A stretch of DNA of 5,560 nt, taken from an uncultured Ruminococcus sp. GTDB lineage: Bacteria; Bacillota; Clostridia; Oscillospirales; CAG-272. Where the stretch lies: positions 1 through 5,560 of the forward strand of contig CADCPG010000195.1 of NCBI GenBank assembly GCA_902803255.1, read 5' to 3'. The notes below the pieces were generated by a model. It searched no databases. It had not been told where the DNA came from and worked only from the letters and a program-made list of their open reading frames with translations. This document shows positions 4,827 through 5,560 of the stretch, one piece after another. The first letter of the stretch is position 1, and each line of letters begins with the position of its first letter. The translations under genes were made by a program, and so were the position numbers.

Positions 4827-5560
4827 ATGGAAAAGAAAAACCTGAAGGCCTGGCTGTACCTGCTTCCGGCGCTCCTCTTCATAGGGGCGTTCATGGTATA
4901 TCCGCTGATAGACGTCCTGATCTACTCGGCGGAAGAGGGCTACAATTCGGCGTCGCAGAGCTTTTTCGGCTACGGCGGCTACAATTATTCCTTCGTGCTC
5001 CACGATCCCTACTTCCTGCAGGCGGTGAAAAACACCTTTATCCTGGTCATCATCACGGTGCCGCTGTCGACCGGCCTCGCGCTGCTGATATCGCTCGGAC
5101 TGTCGTCGATCGAAAAGCTGCGCGAGCTCTATCAGACGGTGTTCTTCCTGCCCTACGTGACGAACACGCTGGCCGTCGGCCTCGTATTCATGATACTCTT
5201 CCGGAAGACAGACTACTCCGAGGGGCTGGTCAACCTGCTCGTCACCTCGCTCGGCGGACAGTCGGTCGACTTCATCGAAGGCCCGTACGCCGCGAAGATG
5301 TTCGTGCTCTGCTTCTACACCGTCTGGATCGTCCTGCCCTTCAAGATCCTGATACTGACGAGCGCGCTGGCCTCGGTCGACAAGACCTACTACAGCGCCG
5401 CGAAGCTCGACGGGACGTCGCGCTTCCGCATGTTCACCCGCATCACTCTCCCGATGATCTCGCCGATGATCTTCTACCTCGTGATCACAGGGTTCATCGG
5501 CGCCTTCAAGGCCTACTCCGACTCGGTAGCGCTCTTCGGGACCGACCTCAACGCCGCGGG
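4827..5560 (+). CDS. Sugar ABC transporter permease (CUT1, MalF/UgpA-like), N-terminal 244 residues
   Basis: This inner-membrane permease subunit of a binding-protein-dependent ABC importer is cut by the right edge; the family is usually about 290-310 residues, so some 50-60 are missing. Residues 1-30 give a short basic start and the first membrane segment (KAWLYLLPALLF...MVYPL), typical of CUT1 permeases. Further segments lie near 68-92, 102-125, 156-180 and 212-235. The cytoplasmic EAA loop that contacts the ATPase is SAAKLDGTSRFRMFTRITLP (190-209), with the invariant Gly at 196 and the I-LP end; Ser replaces Glu in EAA, a common variation. FFLPYV (106-111) is also typical. Substrates of this family are oligosaccharides, glycosides or glycerol phosphate; which one is unknown. 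The start at 4827 has only a weak A-rich SD (GGAAAAG, four bases away), but no in-frame start exists upstream in the leader. Confidence 0.93.
   Translation, partial: MEKKNLKAWLYLLPALLFIGAFMVYPLIDVLIYSAEEGYNSASQSFFGYGGYNYSFVLHDPYFLQAVKNTFILVIITVPLSTGLALLISLGLSSIEKLRELYQTVFFLPYVTNTLAVGLVFMILFRKTDYSEGLVNLLVTSLGGQSVDFIEGPYAAKMFVLCFYTVWIVLPFKILILTSALASVDKTYYSAAKLDGTSRFRMFTRITLPMISPMIFYLVITGFIGAFKAYSDSVALFGTDLNAA

Overview
The window carries a five-gene cluster on the minus strand (left four-fifths) and the start of a divergent plus-strand operon at the right edge. A 344-base intergenic region separates them and holds both promoters. Base composition is GC-rich in the genes, with AT-rich control regions. 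The promoters are near-consensus sigma-A/sigma-70 type and several genes have purine-rich Shine-Dalgarno sites. With the protein types (PerM/YtvI-like membrane protein, tandem DUF1508 protein, CUT1 sugar permease), this suggests a GC-rich, probably uncultured gut or rumen Clostridia-type bacterium. That placement is an inference, as no taxonomic marker gene is present.

Minus strand in transcription order: (1) an unrecognised 379-residue protein with beta-propeller-like repeats (3343-4482); (2) an alpha/beta hydrolase of the monoacylglycerol lipase / serine aminopeptidase S33 type with a complete catalytic triad (2245-3312); (3) a small tandem DUF1508/YegP-like protein (1850-2248); (4) an AI-2E transporter/PerM family membrane protein with long charged tails (297-1853); (5) the first 87 residues of an unrecognised protein that runs off the left edge (1-263). 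Gaps are 30 and 33 bases, and two junctions are 4-base ATGA overlaps. One transcript from the promoter at 4520-4548 is therefore likely. No intrinsic terminator is visible inside the cluster.

Plus strand: a TTGACA-N17-TAAAAT promoter (4715-4743), a leader with a strong GC hairpin (4765-4789), and the first 244 residues of an ABC transporter inner-membrane permease of the sugar (CUT1, MalF/UgpA-like) type that runs off the right edge.

The divergent layout suggests that the sugar transporter and the minus-strand cluster may share a regulator acting in the GC-rich, palindrome-dense spacer between the promoters. No regulator gene lies in the window. The least explained items are the propeller-like protein, the truncated left-edge protein, and the intergenic architecture. 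I see no convincing CRISPR array, mobile element, tRNA or rRNA.
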